From a virus: a stretch of DNA of 22,834 bases. The stretch is from positions 1-22,834 of IMG/VR virus record IMGVR_UViG_3300020125_000143; one strand, 5' to 3'. The notes below the pieces were generated by a model. The model saw nothing but the letters and a program-made list of their open reading frames with translations. It ran no database searches and was not told the DNA's origin. Shown one piece after another: positions 6,776 through 13,866 of this stretch. How positions within the stretch are numbered: the first letter of the stretch is position 1; each line of letters opens with the position of its first letter. Position numbers and translations under genes: made by a program.

Positions 6776-7252
6776 ATGTCAGAAGAAAAACCAAAAAAAA
6801 CAGTCGGTGCTATTTCTAGCGAACTATTACTCGATGCTGATGATCAACATTCTGTTGTGGAACAGATGGAAGAACAGCTCAGTGAATGGGATGTTGAAGT
6901 ATTCAACTGTGTAGAGGCCCATAAAAAGGTATGGCCTAATAAAGATTTCTACATCATTGTTATTACTAAAGCCGAACGCCTGATGCCAAATGTGTTCCGC
7001 AATTATTTTCTGGCGCGATTATCTTGTCCAACACCAGATTATGATCAAGTAGTGTATAAATATGATAAAGCTTCTGACATTGTTAATTTTGTGTGGGTTA
7101 TACCGTCTCGTGACGCTTGTATTTATCTTAAAGAACACGCGCTCGAAGTAGCAGAAGAGGAACGGGACCTCCTAGAATATGTGTTAAAATTCTCAGATGG
7201 TACTTTATGGAAGGTATGTAAGCAATTAAATGGAGAGGAACTATGGTACTAG
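6776..7252 (+). CDS. Unknown phage protein upstream of the scaffold
   Basis: A 158-residue protein. ATG 6776 follows AAAGGAGAACT, which decides the start over the in-frame ATG at 6746 inside the terminator tail. The protein is acidic, starts with a short Lys/Glu-rich tail, then a globular part with hydrophobic strands (KDFYIIVITKAERL, IVNFVWVIPSRDACIYL) and ends with a helical EEERDLLEYVL segment. It resembles a conserved but uncharacterised protein I associate with gp56-type phages, without a name. Its stop overlaps the scaffold start by 10 nt, so the two are probably translated together and may act together in head assembly. Confidence 0.8.
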   Translation: MSEEKPKKTVGAISSELLLDADDQHSVVEQMEEQLSEWDVEVFNCVEAHKKVWPNKDFYIIVITKAERLMPNVFRNYFLARLSCPTPDYDQVVYKYDKASDIVNFVWVIPSRDACIYLKEHALEVAEEERDLLEYVLKFSDGTLWKVCKQLNGEELWY

Positions 7253-7977
7253 ATGACACACAACTGGCACAGGTAGTAAGTGAAACAGAAGAAACCCAGG
7301 AAACCCCTGATAACGTAGCTGCTGAACAAGAAAAACAGCAAGCCCAACCCGCATTGTCCTCAAAAGAGATCAACATGCGCAATATGCGGGAAAAGGCAGA
7401 GCAGTTACAGCGTGAGCGCGATGAAGCGCTCCGTAAGCTTCAGGAATTTCAGGCAGCTCAACAGTCAAAAGTTGAGTCTCCTGATGAAGATATTGTTATT
7501 GGTCAGGATGAGATCGCAGAAGGAAAACATCTTCGCCAAATAACCAAACAGATTAAAGAATTAAAACAGCAGTTAAAACAGAGTCAGCAGCAGTCAGCAG
7601 ACATGAGCGTAGAAACTCGACTTAAGAATCGATATCCTGACTTTGACAGTATTGTTTCTCGTGAAAACATAGAAGCATTGCGTGCTCAGTATCCCGAAGT
7701 TGCAGCAACAATTAATTCATCTCCTGATCTGGAAAGTAAATCAGTCTCTGCTTATACTTTGATCAAGAAGCTTGGTATTGTGCAGCAACCAGATGGATTT
7801 GAAGAGGATAGAGCTCGCATTCAACGCAATGCAGCAAAGCCTAGACCTGTGACAAGCGTATCGCCACAACAAGGAGATACTCCTCTTTCAAGGGCCAATG
7901 CTTTTGCTAACGGGTTAACTCCAGAGCTTCAAGCACAACTGCGTAAAGAAATGCAGGAAGCGATGAAGAATCATTGA
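7243..7977 (+). CDS. Putative scaffolding protein
   Basis: A 244-residue, acidic, Gln/Glu-rich protein. The N-terminal 35 residues are disordered and acidic; residues about 45-75 (MREKAEQLQRERDEALRKL) and 98-122 (ITKQIKELKQQLKQSQQQ) form strong coiled coils. A middle segment (RYPDFDSIVSRENIEALRAQYPEV, discussed in two parts at about 130-150) is the kind seen in gp56-type phage scaffolds. The C-terminus ends with an amphipathic, basic helix (ELQAQLRKEMQEAMKNH), the usual coat-binding position in P22-like scaffolds. Size, composition and position before the capsid gene support scaffold; no direct motif proves it. Confidence 0.8.
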   Translation: MVLDDTQLAQVVSETEETQETPDNVAAEQEKQQAQPALSSKEINMRNMREKAEQLQRERDEALRKLQEFQAAQQSKVESPDEDIVIGQDEIAEGKHLRQITKQIKELKQQLKQSQQQSADMSVETRLKNRYPDFDSIVSRENIEALRAQYPEVAATINSSPDLESKSVSAYTLIKKLGIVQQPDGFEEDRARIQRNAAKPRPVTSVSPQQGDTPLSRANAFANGLTPELQAQLRKEMQEAMKNH

Positions 7978-8015
7978 AGTTTCGAGATTGAAGGTCGAAC
8001 TTTCAAGGAATTTGT

Positions 8016-8357
8016 ATGAAATTGTCAGAACGTCAGCAGATATTTGCTCGTAATGTAGCGAAACTCATCGATTTTATATTTAGTACTGGATATACCTGTA
8101 CTTTGGGTGAGGCATATAGAACAGCTCAGCAGGCAGCTCTTTATGCAGCTCAAGGGAAAGGGATCGTTGATTCTCTCCATTGCTATCGTCTTGCAATTGA
8201 TCTACAGTTATTTTCTCTAGATGGAATTTATATCACTGATAGTGAGTCATATAAGTTCCTAGGTGATTACTGGAAAACGCTTCATCCAGATAATGGGTGG
8301 GGTGGTGATTTTTCTCCCCCACGTGTTGATGGAAATCACTTTCAAATGTCGAAATAA
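8016..8357 (+). CDS. Endolysin, M15-family peptidase
   Basis: A 113-residue single-domain protein with AAGGA before ATG 8016. It carries the M15 zinc-peptidase signature SLHCYRLAID (53-62), supplying His55 and Asp62, and a second site DGNHF (105-109), supplying Asp105 as probable base and His108 as third ligand. The surrounding text (GEAYRT, GKGI, NGWGGDF) fits the M15_4 group of phage endolysins, which cut peptide bonds in peptidoglycan crosslinks. There is no signal peptide, so release needs a holin. Unusually it lies between scaffold and capsid genes. A virion-associated role is possible but less likely. Confidence 0.92.
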   Translation: MKLSERQQIFARNVAKLIDFIFSTGYTCTLGEAYRTAQQAALYAAQGKGIVDSLHCYRLAIDLQLFSLDGIYITDSESYKFLGDYWKTLHPDNGWGGDFSPPRVDGNHFQMSK

Positions 8358-8398
8358 TAGACGTCTCCCTACTTCCTTATCTGATTTTCTTCTATGGA

Positions 8399-8422
8399 CC
8401 CACGGGACCAGTATCCCGTGGG
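8399..8422 (+). terminator. Perfect 9-bp hairpin after the endolysin, terminator-like
   Basis: CCCACGGGA (8399-8407) pairs perfectly with TCCCGTGGG (8414-8422) around a 6-nt loop. The following bases (GTAACATTTTGTTTG) contain T-rich stretches but no immediate U-run, so termination may be partial. It could also protect the 3' end of the endolysin message. The gap 8358-8501 holds nothing else I can support. Confidence 0.55.
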
Positions 8423-8501
8423 GTAACATTTTGTTTGTAAAATTCTTACATGAAGATCATGATTATAGGGAAAGTGTTCTAGCAAAACACAAGGGGATAC
8501 T

Positions 8502-8753
8502 ATGAGACAATTATTATTTTGTAGTTTACTAGTGGTAGGTTCTGCCTATCCATTACAAACAACTCAGGTTTCTACTTTAAGACCTACCGAACAATCTATC
8601 GTTATTAATATTCAAGAACCGCAACCCGCTCCACCATCTCCTGGAAATTCAAAAGTAAAAATAGCCTGGATTGCTGCCGGAAGTGCCATTATTTCAGCAA
8701 TTATCACCGCCTCAGTAACCTTGGGCGTAACTTTATCAAAATGTGGGGGATAA
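8502..8753 (+). CDS. Small exported membrane protein
   Basis: An 83-residue protein with AAGGGGAT before ATG 8502. It has an N-terminal signal-like segment (MRQLLFCSLLVVGSAYP, cleavage possible near residue 15-17), a Pro-rich linker (QEPQPAPPSPG, 38-48) and a hydrophobic helix at about 54-78 ending in SKCGG. The layout fits a protein held in the inner membrane with a short periplasmic part. With the endolysin just upstream and another exported protein 2 nt downstream, it may belong to a lysis cassette (holin or spanin partner), but no family signature is visible. Confidence 0.72.
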   Translation: MRQLLFCSLLVVGSAYPLQTTQVSTLRPTEQSIVINIQEPQPAPPSPGNSKVKIAWIAAGSAIISAIITASVTLGVTLSKCGG

Positions 8754-8755
8754 CT

Positions 8756-9040
8756 ATGTTATTACTACTTTTCTTTTTATGGACGTTTGGACTTGAAGCA
8801 GGAGGATGCTTTAGTAAGGTTCGAGCGCGAGTTCAACCAGAAGTCGGGCAACTTTCAGTTCAAAGACAGCAGCAGCGTCGGCTTACCCATCATCAGCAGA
8901 TCAGTGCTACGTTGGTTGCAACTGTCGAAGTAACAGCAACTGTTGTGTCTCATCGAATACCTGCGCATGGTCGAGGAGATTCTATAGGGGGAATAGATCC
9001 AATACGCAAAAGTGGTCTCGTTAAACACGTAGCAGATTGA
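8756..9040 (+). CDS. Small exported protein, possible lipoprotein
   Basis: A 94-residue protein. ATG 8756 is preferred over the in-frame ATG at 8741 because GGGGGAT lies upstream and the start then sits 2 nt after the previous stop. The N-terminus is a signal sequence (MLLLLFFLWTFGLEAGGC); Cys18 follows AGG, which weakly resembles a lipobox. The rest is Gln, Arg and Val-rich without known motifs (VQRQQQRRLTHHQQ, 35-48). A small outer-membrane spanin would need such a cysteine, so this is a candidate, but the lipobox is not canonical and the basic C-terminal half is atypical. Confidence 0.62.
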   Translation: MLLLLFFLWTFGLEAGGCFSKVRARVQPEVGQLSVQRQQQRRLTHHQQISATLVATVEVTATVVSHRIPAHGRGDSIGGIDPIRKSGLVKHVAD

Positions 9041-9043
9041 GTC

Positions 9044-9071
9044 GTCGACAAAACGTCGACAAGTTGTCGAC
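9044..9071. repeat. Three GTCGAC palindromes phased at 11 bp
   Basis: GTCGAC occurs at 9044-9049, 9055-9060 and 9066-9071, each exactly 11 bp from the next, about one helical turn. The last two combine into a larger inverted repeat, GTCGACAA-G-TTGTCGAC (9055-9071). The array ends 10 bases before the candidate -35 box at 9082. Phasing on one DNA face and location suggest a protein-binding array controlling capsid expression. Confidence 0.6.
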
Positions 9072-9081
9072 AGTTGAATAC

Positions 9082-9111
9082 TTGATTTTAACTCAGCACA
9101 AGTTCTACAAT
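9082..9111 (+). promoter_or_regulatory. Candidate promoter for the capsid gene
   Basis: TTGATT (9082-9087) and TACAAT (9106-9111) are 18 bp apart. The -10 lies within an inverted repeat, CTACAA (9105-9110) with TTGTAG (9119-9124), which could be an operator. Transcription would start near 9118, giving a leader of about 148 nt before the capsid start at 9266. Confidence 0.5.
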
Positions 9112-9137
9112 TATCCTGTTGTAGTGCACAGACTTGC

Positions 9138-9260
9138 GCGAGTGTGTGTAGTATGACCGGCGTATCGGCACTCGCCCTGCCATCTCGGCGTAATTGAGAA
9201 TCGCCAACTCAAGACGTACGTAAGCTTCGTCAGCTTGAAGTATTTATTTATTTCAAGGAG
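9138..9260 (+). promoter_or_regulatory. Structured 5' leader of the capsid message
   Basis: Several stems lie between the candidate promoter and the capsid start. GCGAGTG (9138-9144) pairs with CACTCGC (9169-9175), enclosing CCG (9157-9159) with CGG (9166-9168). GGCG (9187-9190) pairs with CGCC (9202-9205). AAGCT (9222-9226) pairs with AGCTT (9232-9236). A U/A-rich unpaired patch (9241-9253) then precedes the strong AAGGAG (9255-9260). This layout could stabilise and enhance translation of an abundant capsid mRNA. No coding frame is evident in 9041-9265. Confidence 0.45.
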
Positions 9261-9265
9261 CCGAC

Positions 9266-10213
9266 ATGGCAATAACTACAACCAGCACGTTGCCAGCACC
9301 GGTGCAGCAAAGCTTTAGCTATAAATTGCTCTCCGTGCCCGTGCCTAACATGATTCATAAAATACCTGCGATGAAGAAGAATATGCCCCGCAATGGTGGT
9401 ACAACCCTTCGTATGCGCAGATATAACCCATTGAATACTGCAATGGTTCCACTTGGGAACTCTGGCATTACTCCACCGCCACAAAACTTAACAGCGGTAG
9501 ATATTGATGCAAAGATCTCTTTTTATGGAACTTATGTTCAATTAAACGAGCAAGTAACATTACAAAACCAAGATCCAGTTCTTAATGAATGTGCAGCTCG
9601 TCTTGGTGTATCTCTTCGTCAAACTGAAGATCAGTTAACAAGAGATATGCTTGCATCAACTGCATCATTTATTAACTGTACTGGTGGTGTTAATGGTGAC
9701 ATCCCAACAGAAATTACACGTTCAGATGTTGATACTGTAGTTCGTACGCTCTTAAACAATAATGCGTACACAATTATGGATAACATCGAAGGTGAAGATA
9801 AATTCGGTACAGCTCCAGTTCGTGATGCATACTTTGCATTATGCTCTACGCAGCTTACTGGAAACCTTGATAACGTTGCTGGATTTATACAGAAGAACCA
9901 ATATCCATCACCAATGAATGCTCTGCGTTCAGAATGGGGTGCAATTGGTAACCTTCGTTTCTTAATATCTTCTATCGGTTCAGTTACACCAGCAGCTTCA
10001 AGCTTAGGTGCGAGCGTATTCAACATTTTCTGTGTTGGTATGGAAGCATATGCGTGTATTGAGCAAGATGGATATTCAGCAACATTCATTTATCGTCCAC
10101 CAATTTATGATGGCCCACTTGCGCTTAATGCGTCAGTTGGTTACAAGTTCGCGGAAGTTCCACGAATCACCAACGATTTGTGGGTTATTAACCTTCGTGC
10201 AACTTTAGCTTAA
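9266..10213 (+). CDS. Major capsid protein, N4-gp56 family
   Basis: A 315-residue protein with AAGGAG 5 nt before ATG 9266. The N-terminal part has GGTTLRMRRYNPLNTA (about 43-59) and a proline-rich loop NSGITPPPQNL, then YGTYVQLNEQVTLQNQDPV (about 91-109), the order found in the N4-gp56 family of HK97-fold capsid proteins. The C-terminal half contains strands typical of the A domain and ends with an IYDGPLALNASVGYKF strand pair. Length is slightly short for the family (often 300-400). It follows scaffold, portal and terminase genes. An antisense frame inside it is a shadow. Confidence 0.93.
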   Translation: MAITTTSTLPAPVQQSFSYKLLSVPVPNMIHKIPAMKKNMPRNGGTTLRMRRYNPLNTAMVPLGNSGITPPPQNLTAVDIDAKISFYGTYVQLNEQVTLQNQDPVLNECAARLGVSLRQTEDQLTRDMLASTASFINCTGGVNGDIPTEITRSDVDTVVRTLLNNNAYTIMDNIEGEDKFGTAPVRDAYFALCSTQLTGNLDNVAGFIQKNQYPSPMNALRSEWGAIGNLRFLISSIGSVTPAASSLGASVFNIFCVGMEAYACIEQDGYSATFIYRPPIYDGPLALNASVGYKFAEVPRITNDLWVINLRATLA

Positions 10214-10223
10214 GGAGAATAAC

Positions 10224-11267
10224 ATGGACGGAACTATAATCGGCCAAGGTTCGTTTGTTGTACCGGCAACTATTGTCCCGGTAAATATAGCAATACCTTC
10301 TGGCGTAGACTGGATGTATGTACTCAACGTTACCCGAATGGGGACGGTTGGTGGAGCATCAGCTTTCGGTTTCAGATACTACTGGCAGCGTGGTTTTCCA
10401 GCAGGAGCAGCAACAGTTGAATATTATGCAAACGGTGGCGCAGTTGTAACAGGCGATACAATCGTTGTTGGTGGGTTTACTCTTTATGATCCAACCCAAA
10501 ACACAATTGGTAACGCTATTGCAACGACAGCTTCTACAAACGCAACTCGACCAGTTGTGAGCACAGCTACAACTACAGGTCTTATCGCTAACGTATCTGT
10601 TGTCCGTATGAGCAATACAGCACAAACAGACGTAAACGGTATCGACATGGTAGTCGGTGCAGTGAACGCTGGTGTAAGCTTTACACTCTTAACAGCAACA
10701 AACGCTCTTGCAACCGCTCCAGGTGCAATCGGTGGTGCTGGATTCTATCGTGTCGTTAATACCGACCCAATATTCTATCCACGCCGTCGCTTTGTAACTA
10801 ACATTACACAAGCAGCAATAGCTCAAGTTTCTACTTCAGTAGCTCATGGATATGTAGTCGGACAAGATGTTCGATTCAACATCCCTGCAGTTTCTGGAAT
10901 GGTACAGTTAAATCCATCGCCAGATAACAACTACTTAAACGCAACTGTGTTAAGTATTGTTGATGCGTGGAACTTTACTATCAACGTAGATACAAGTGCT
11001 TTCACAGCATTTACATGGCCTACAATTGCTCAACAGCCAAGTAGCTTCCCAGAAGTTACCCCAGTTGGTGAGAATACTGCAGCTGCTCTAGCGGCAGGTA
11101 CAGATATATTGTCAGATGCGACAGTAAATACAGCATTTCTTGGTATGACTCTCGGAACAGGTGGTACAGGCGCTATCTCAGGTGCTGCAATCACAGGTCC
11201 TGCGGGTTCAGTAGCAGGTGACGTTGTTTACTGGAGAGCTGGTAAATCTTCATTTGGCGGACTGTAA
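10224..11267 (+). CDS. Capsid-adjacent structural protein with E1-FCCH-like beta modules
   Basis: A 347-residue, Thr/Ala/Val-rich beta protein with TAAGGAG overlapping the capsid stop and ATG at 10224. Three regions can be seen: an N-terminal beta part (1-110, with GSFVVPATIVPVNIAIPSG), a module at about 111-181, and a second at about 182-284 with VSTSVAHGYVVGQDVRFNIP, GMVQLN and FTINVDTSAFTAFTWP. The last matches the small beta-barrel often called the ubiquitin-activating E1 FCCH-like domain in phage proteins. The C-terminus (GMTLGTGGTG ... VYWRAGKSSFGGL) looks conserved. It is probably a decoration or minor capsid protein, translated with the capsid gene. Confidence 0.8.
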   Translation: MDGTIIGQGSFVVPATIVPVNIAIPSGVDWMYVLNVTRMGTVGGASAFGFRYYWQRGFPAGAATVEYYANGGAVVTGDTIVVGGFTLYDPTQNTIGNAIATTASTNATRPVVSTATTTGLIANVSVVRMSNTAQTDVNGIDMVVGAVNAGVSFTLLTATNALATAPGAIGGAGFYRVVNTDPIFYPRRRFVTNITQAAIAQVSTSVAHGYVVGQDVRFNIPAVSGMVQLNPSPDNNYLNATVLSIVDAWNFTINVDTSAFTAFTWPTIAQQPSSFPEVTPVGENTAAALAAGTDILSDATVNTAFLGMTLGTGGTGAISGAAITGPAGSVAGDVVYWRAGKSSFGGL

Positions 11268-11274
11268 TTAAGTT

Positions 11275-11298
11275 GGGGGGAGGTTTTATCCTCCCCCC
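11275..11298 (+). other. G/C-rich 9-bp hairpin between structural genes
   Basis: GGGGGGAGG (11275-11283) pairs with CCTCCCCCC (11290-11298) around TTTTAT. No T-tract follows on either strand, so it is not a standard terminator. Its location right after the capsid and decoration genes and before the ribosome site of 11317 suggests an mRNA-stability or translation-dampening element. Confidence 0.6.
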
Positions 11299-11316
11299 CC
11301 TAAGAAGGAGAAGAGA

Positions 11317-11703
11317 ATGGCAAAAGAACAACAAGTAAAAAAAGAGCAGCCAGTTAATGCACGGTATCAAAGAGACAAGGATAGAGAAAAGGTTCGTGGA
11401 ATTTTTCGTTATTACGAAGTTCCTGGAGGAACAGTCAGCTTCTGTTTTAAGGCATATAAAGAGGATCAGGTTGAACGATACGATTTAGTGGATGGTGAAA
11501 TCTACACATTACCTTTAGGTGTCGCAAAGCACTTAAATAAGAACACAGCGTATCCAATACATGCATATGCAACCGATGAGAGTGGAAGACCTGTACAACG
11601 CATAGGACAAAAGGTTCATCGTTGTGGATTCCAGTCTTTGGAGTTTGTAGATGTGGATGAACTTGGCCAAACCAAAGAAATCGTAACCGTAGAAAATATC
11701 TAG
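11317..11703 (+). CDS. Small conserved-looking structural-module protein
   Basis: A 128-residue soluble protein with AAGGAGAAGAG before ATG 11317. After a Lys/Gln-rich tail, it has KVRGIFRYYEVPGGTVSFCF (about 24-43), DGEIYTLPLGVAKHLNKN (about 59-76), and a C-terminal acidic end. I have an impression of this pattern from proteins that follow gp56-type capsid genes, but no function is established to my knowledge. It sits between the decoration-like protein and a lone FCCH-like module. A head-completion or connector role is positional inference. Confidence 0.78.
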   Translation: MAKEQQVKKEQPVNARYQRDKDREKVRGIFRYYEVPGGTVSFCFKAYKEDQVERYDLVDGEIYTLPLGVAKHLNKNTAYPIHAYATDESGRPVQRIGQKVHRCGFQSLEFVDVDELGQTKEIVTVENI

Positions 11704-11710
11704 GATTACT

Positions 11711-12073
11711 ATGCCACGCTGTTATGCGATTCCTAATCCAACCTTTCAACCTGCAATGAGGTTGATTGCATCTATTACACAATCACTTCCAGCTACAGTC
11801 ACAACAACATTCGATCATTTATATGTCAGTGGCACGATTGTTCGTTTAGATATACCAGTTGCTGATGGAATGCAGCAGGCAAATCAGTTCGTAGGGCCTA
11901 TTGTTGTGACGGGCTCTACAACATTTACTATCGACCTTGATACAACCAACTTCGAACCCTTTGCTATTCCTGTATCACCAGGACCTCACGAAGATATTTG
12001 CGCACAAGTTGTACCAGTGGGAGAATTAAATGAGCAGTTAACGGCAGCAGTTCGAAATACGTTACCGCACTAA
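11711..12073 (+). CDS. Stand-alone FCCH-like beta module protein
   Basis: A 120-residue protein; the start ATG 11711 lies 7 nt after the previous stop, with AGGATTACT as a modest ribosome site. Residues about 9-106 align by eye with residues 182-284 of the protein at 10224: NPTFQPAMRLIASITQ, TTTFDHLYVSGTIVRLDIP, GM-Q, FTIDLDTTNFEPF and a final PVGE. It is therefore essentially one module of that protein encoded separately. The short C-terminal tail is TAAVRNTLPH. A small structural or decoration component is likely; no enzyme motif is visible. Confidence 0.8.
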   Translation: MPRCYAIPNPTFQPAMRLIASITQSLPATVTTTFDHLYVSGTIVRLDIPVADGMQQANQFVGPIVVTGSTTFTIDLDTTNFEPFAIPVSPGPHEDICAQVVPVGELNEQLTAAVRNTLPH

Positions 12074-12082
12074 GGGGAAATT

Positions 12083-13237
12083 ATGGCAAATCCTACGCCA
12101 CCAACGCCTACGGCAACACCGGGAGCTCCTACAAGCACGTTGAGTGCTATTGAAACAAAAGTACGCCGATTAACGCGTTCTCCCTCAACTGCTCAATTAA
12201 GCCAAACAGATTTAGATAACTATATTAATACCTTTGTGGTGTACGATTTTCCTGAGATACTCAGGACTTTTAACTTACGTACCCAATTTACGTTCTTTAC
12301 CAATCCCGGACAGGACGTCTATCCAACAGATATTGCATCATTTGGGGGGGTAACAACTAATCCACTCTATAACTTTCAGAACTTATATATCACGGTGCAT
12401 CCACCAGTGTATATAGCTGGATATCAATGCTTGTGGAGCCAGTCTAGGGAAGAGTTTTATGGTATCTATCCTAAGATTACTAATATATCTCTTATTACCA
12501 ATGGCGATGGCGTTACTACTACATTTACTGGTGTTATTAACTCTCAACAATCGATAGTTCCATCAGGACTTAATCAACAAATATCCTTATTACAAAATGA
12601 AGTTCTATTTAGTTCAGCTGATGTTAACGGCGCGGGCTTGGCCCTTGCGGACGTGCCTTTATTGGACCCAGCAACGGGTAATCCAACGCTTATTGGTAAT
12701 TTATACAATCCTGCGTCGGCTGCTTATAAAGCTGCACAACAAACTCCGCCTACGGTCTTAGATGCAACCAATAACATTAATTATCTTACTGGTGCATTCA
12801 CCATTACATTTACTTCAGCTCCAGCTTCAGGCGTAGCTATTAACAGTCAGACAGTTTCTCAGGTTCTTACGTTGCCTCAGGCGGTGCTTTATTACTGTAA
12901 CCAGTTTATAGTCAGACCAGTTCCTGATCAGCCATATAGGGTTAACTTTGAGACGTATCAGCGACCGACAGCACTTCTTGCATCAGGACAAAGCCCAGAA
13001 TTAGAAGAGTATTGGCAGTACATAGCGTATGGTGCAGCAATTAAGATTCTTCAGGATCGTCTTGATATGGACTCAGTTGCGCTGATATTCCCTGAATTTA
13101 AACGACAAGAATCATTATGTTTACGAAGAACAATAGTTCAGTATACAAATGAGAGAACTGCGACTATATATAGTCAACAAACAACCATGGGCGGTAATGG
13201 CTATGGATGGGGCGGACCTTCAGGCGGTTATTTCTAA
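12083..13237 (+). CDS. Putative head-tail adaptor with an inserted beta domain
   Basis: A 384-residue protein with AAGGGGAA before ATG 12083. The N-terminus is Pro/Thr-rich and disordered (about 1-22), then helices ETKVRRLTRSPSTAQLSQTD and DLDNYINTFVVYDFPEILR of the kind seen in adaptor proteins such as T7 gp11 or P22 gp4. A central insertion (about 130-265) with NGDGVTTTFTGVI and INYLTGAFTITFTSAPASG is a beta domain often found in tail proteins. The end has EYWQYIAYGAAIKILQDRLD and a Tyr/Gly-rich tail. It probably binds the portal and the nozzle protein at 13867. The assignment is moderate. Confidence 0.75.
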   Translation: MANPTPPTPTATPGAPTSTLSAIETKVRRLTRSPSTAQLSQTDLDNYINTFVVYDFPEILRTFNLRTQFTFFTNPGQDVYPTDIASFGGVTTNPLYNFQNLYITVHPPVYIAGYQCLWSQSREEFYGIYPKITNISLITNGDGVTTTFTGVINSQQSIVPSGLNQQISLLQNEVLFSSADVNGAGLALADVPLLDPATGNPTLIGNLYNPASAAYKAAQQTPPTVLDATNNINYLTGAFTITFTSAPASGVAINSQTVSQVLTLPQAVLYYCNQFIVRPVPDQPYRVNFETYQRPTALLASGQSPELEEYWQYIAYGAAIKILQDRLDMDSVALIFPEFKRQESLCLRRTIVQYTNERTATIYSQQTTMGGNGYGWGGPSGGYF

Positions 13238-13253
13238 GTTTTAAGGAGTAGTA

Positions 13254-13865
13254 ATGGCATTTCTTCCCAATATTCCACAGCCCACGGATCAGTTATCAGT
13301 TTCCCAGGGCAATTTACTCAATAATTTTCAGATTTTAGGTGCAATTGCAGGTAATGCGAATACATCATCGGCAAGCATTAATGCAACTTCAGGATTCAAT
13401 TGGCTTTATTTGCCAGTTCAAGGTGCTAATCCTCCAGCAGGCGCAGCTTTTGCGGCAGGTCAGATCGGTTTATATTCGTTTCAGCAGCCTAATACGGGTA
13501 ATAATGAACTTTATATAAATAAATTGACCACTGGTGGAACACTAAGACAAATCCCTATGACTGCAGGGGAATTAAATCCTGATGGATGGACATATCTACC
13601 CTCAGGTCTTTTGCTTAAATTTGGAAGCTTCACGATTAACCCACCAAACCCAATAACTCAGAACTTTCCCGTTGCAGGAACTATACCTGTATTTAATACT
13701 ATTTATCAGGTCATTATTTGTAACAGCTCTCCTGTTAATGGAGATAGTAATCAATACACAAGAATTGTATCTTTTAATACGACATCTTTGACTATGTGGT
13801 CAACACAAAGAACAACAAGTACGGCAAGTTCTGCAGTAGTAAGATATCTAGCGATAGGAATCTAA
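13254..13865 (+). CDS. Tail fibre-like protein with gp53-like C-terminal domain
   Basis: A 203-residue protein with TAAGGAG before ATG 13254. The N-terminus (FLPNIPQPTDQLSVSQGNLL, about 3-22) is a widespread start of phage tail and fibre proteins that I recognise without a formal name. The C-terminal part, about 112-203, runs from WTYLPSGLLLKFGSF through FPVAGTIPVFNTIYQVII to VVRYLAIGI, matching the gp53-like fold of fibre tips (a Gly-Leu-Leu strand, an FP turn and a final AIG strand). It probably forms a trimer that contacts the host surface. Its position between adaptor and nozzle proteins suggests a short fibre attached there. Confidence 0.75.
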   Translation: MAFLPNIPQPTDQLSVSQGNLLNNFQILGAIAGNANTSSASINATSGFNWLYLPVQGANPPAGAAFAAGQIGLYSFQQPNTGNNELYINKLTTGGTLRQIPMTAGELNPDGWTYLPSGLLLKFGSFTINPPNPITQNFPVAGTIPVFNTIYQVIICNSSPVNGDSNQYTRIVSFNTTSLTMWSTQRTTSTASSAVVRYLAIGI

Positions 13866-13866
13866 C

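Noticed and set aside
9631-10089. A 152-codon minus-strand frame within the capsid gene
   Set aside because: It lies wholly antisense to the well-supported capsid gene, has no ribosome site that stands out, and its translation looks like mirrored codon bias.
12342-12352. G-run in the adaptor gene as a programmed frameshift site
   Set aside because: The reading frame continues normally for 295 codons afterwards and no alternative frame of useful length opens there.
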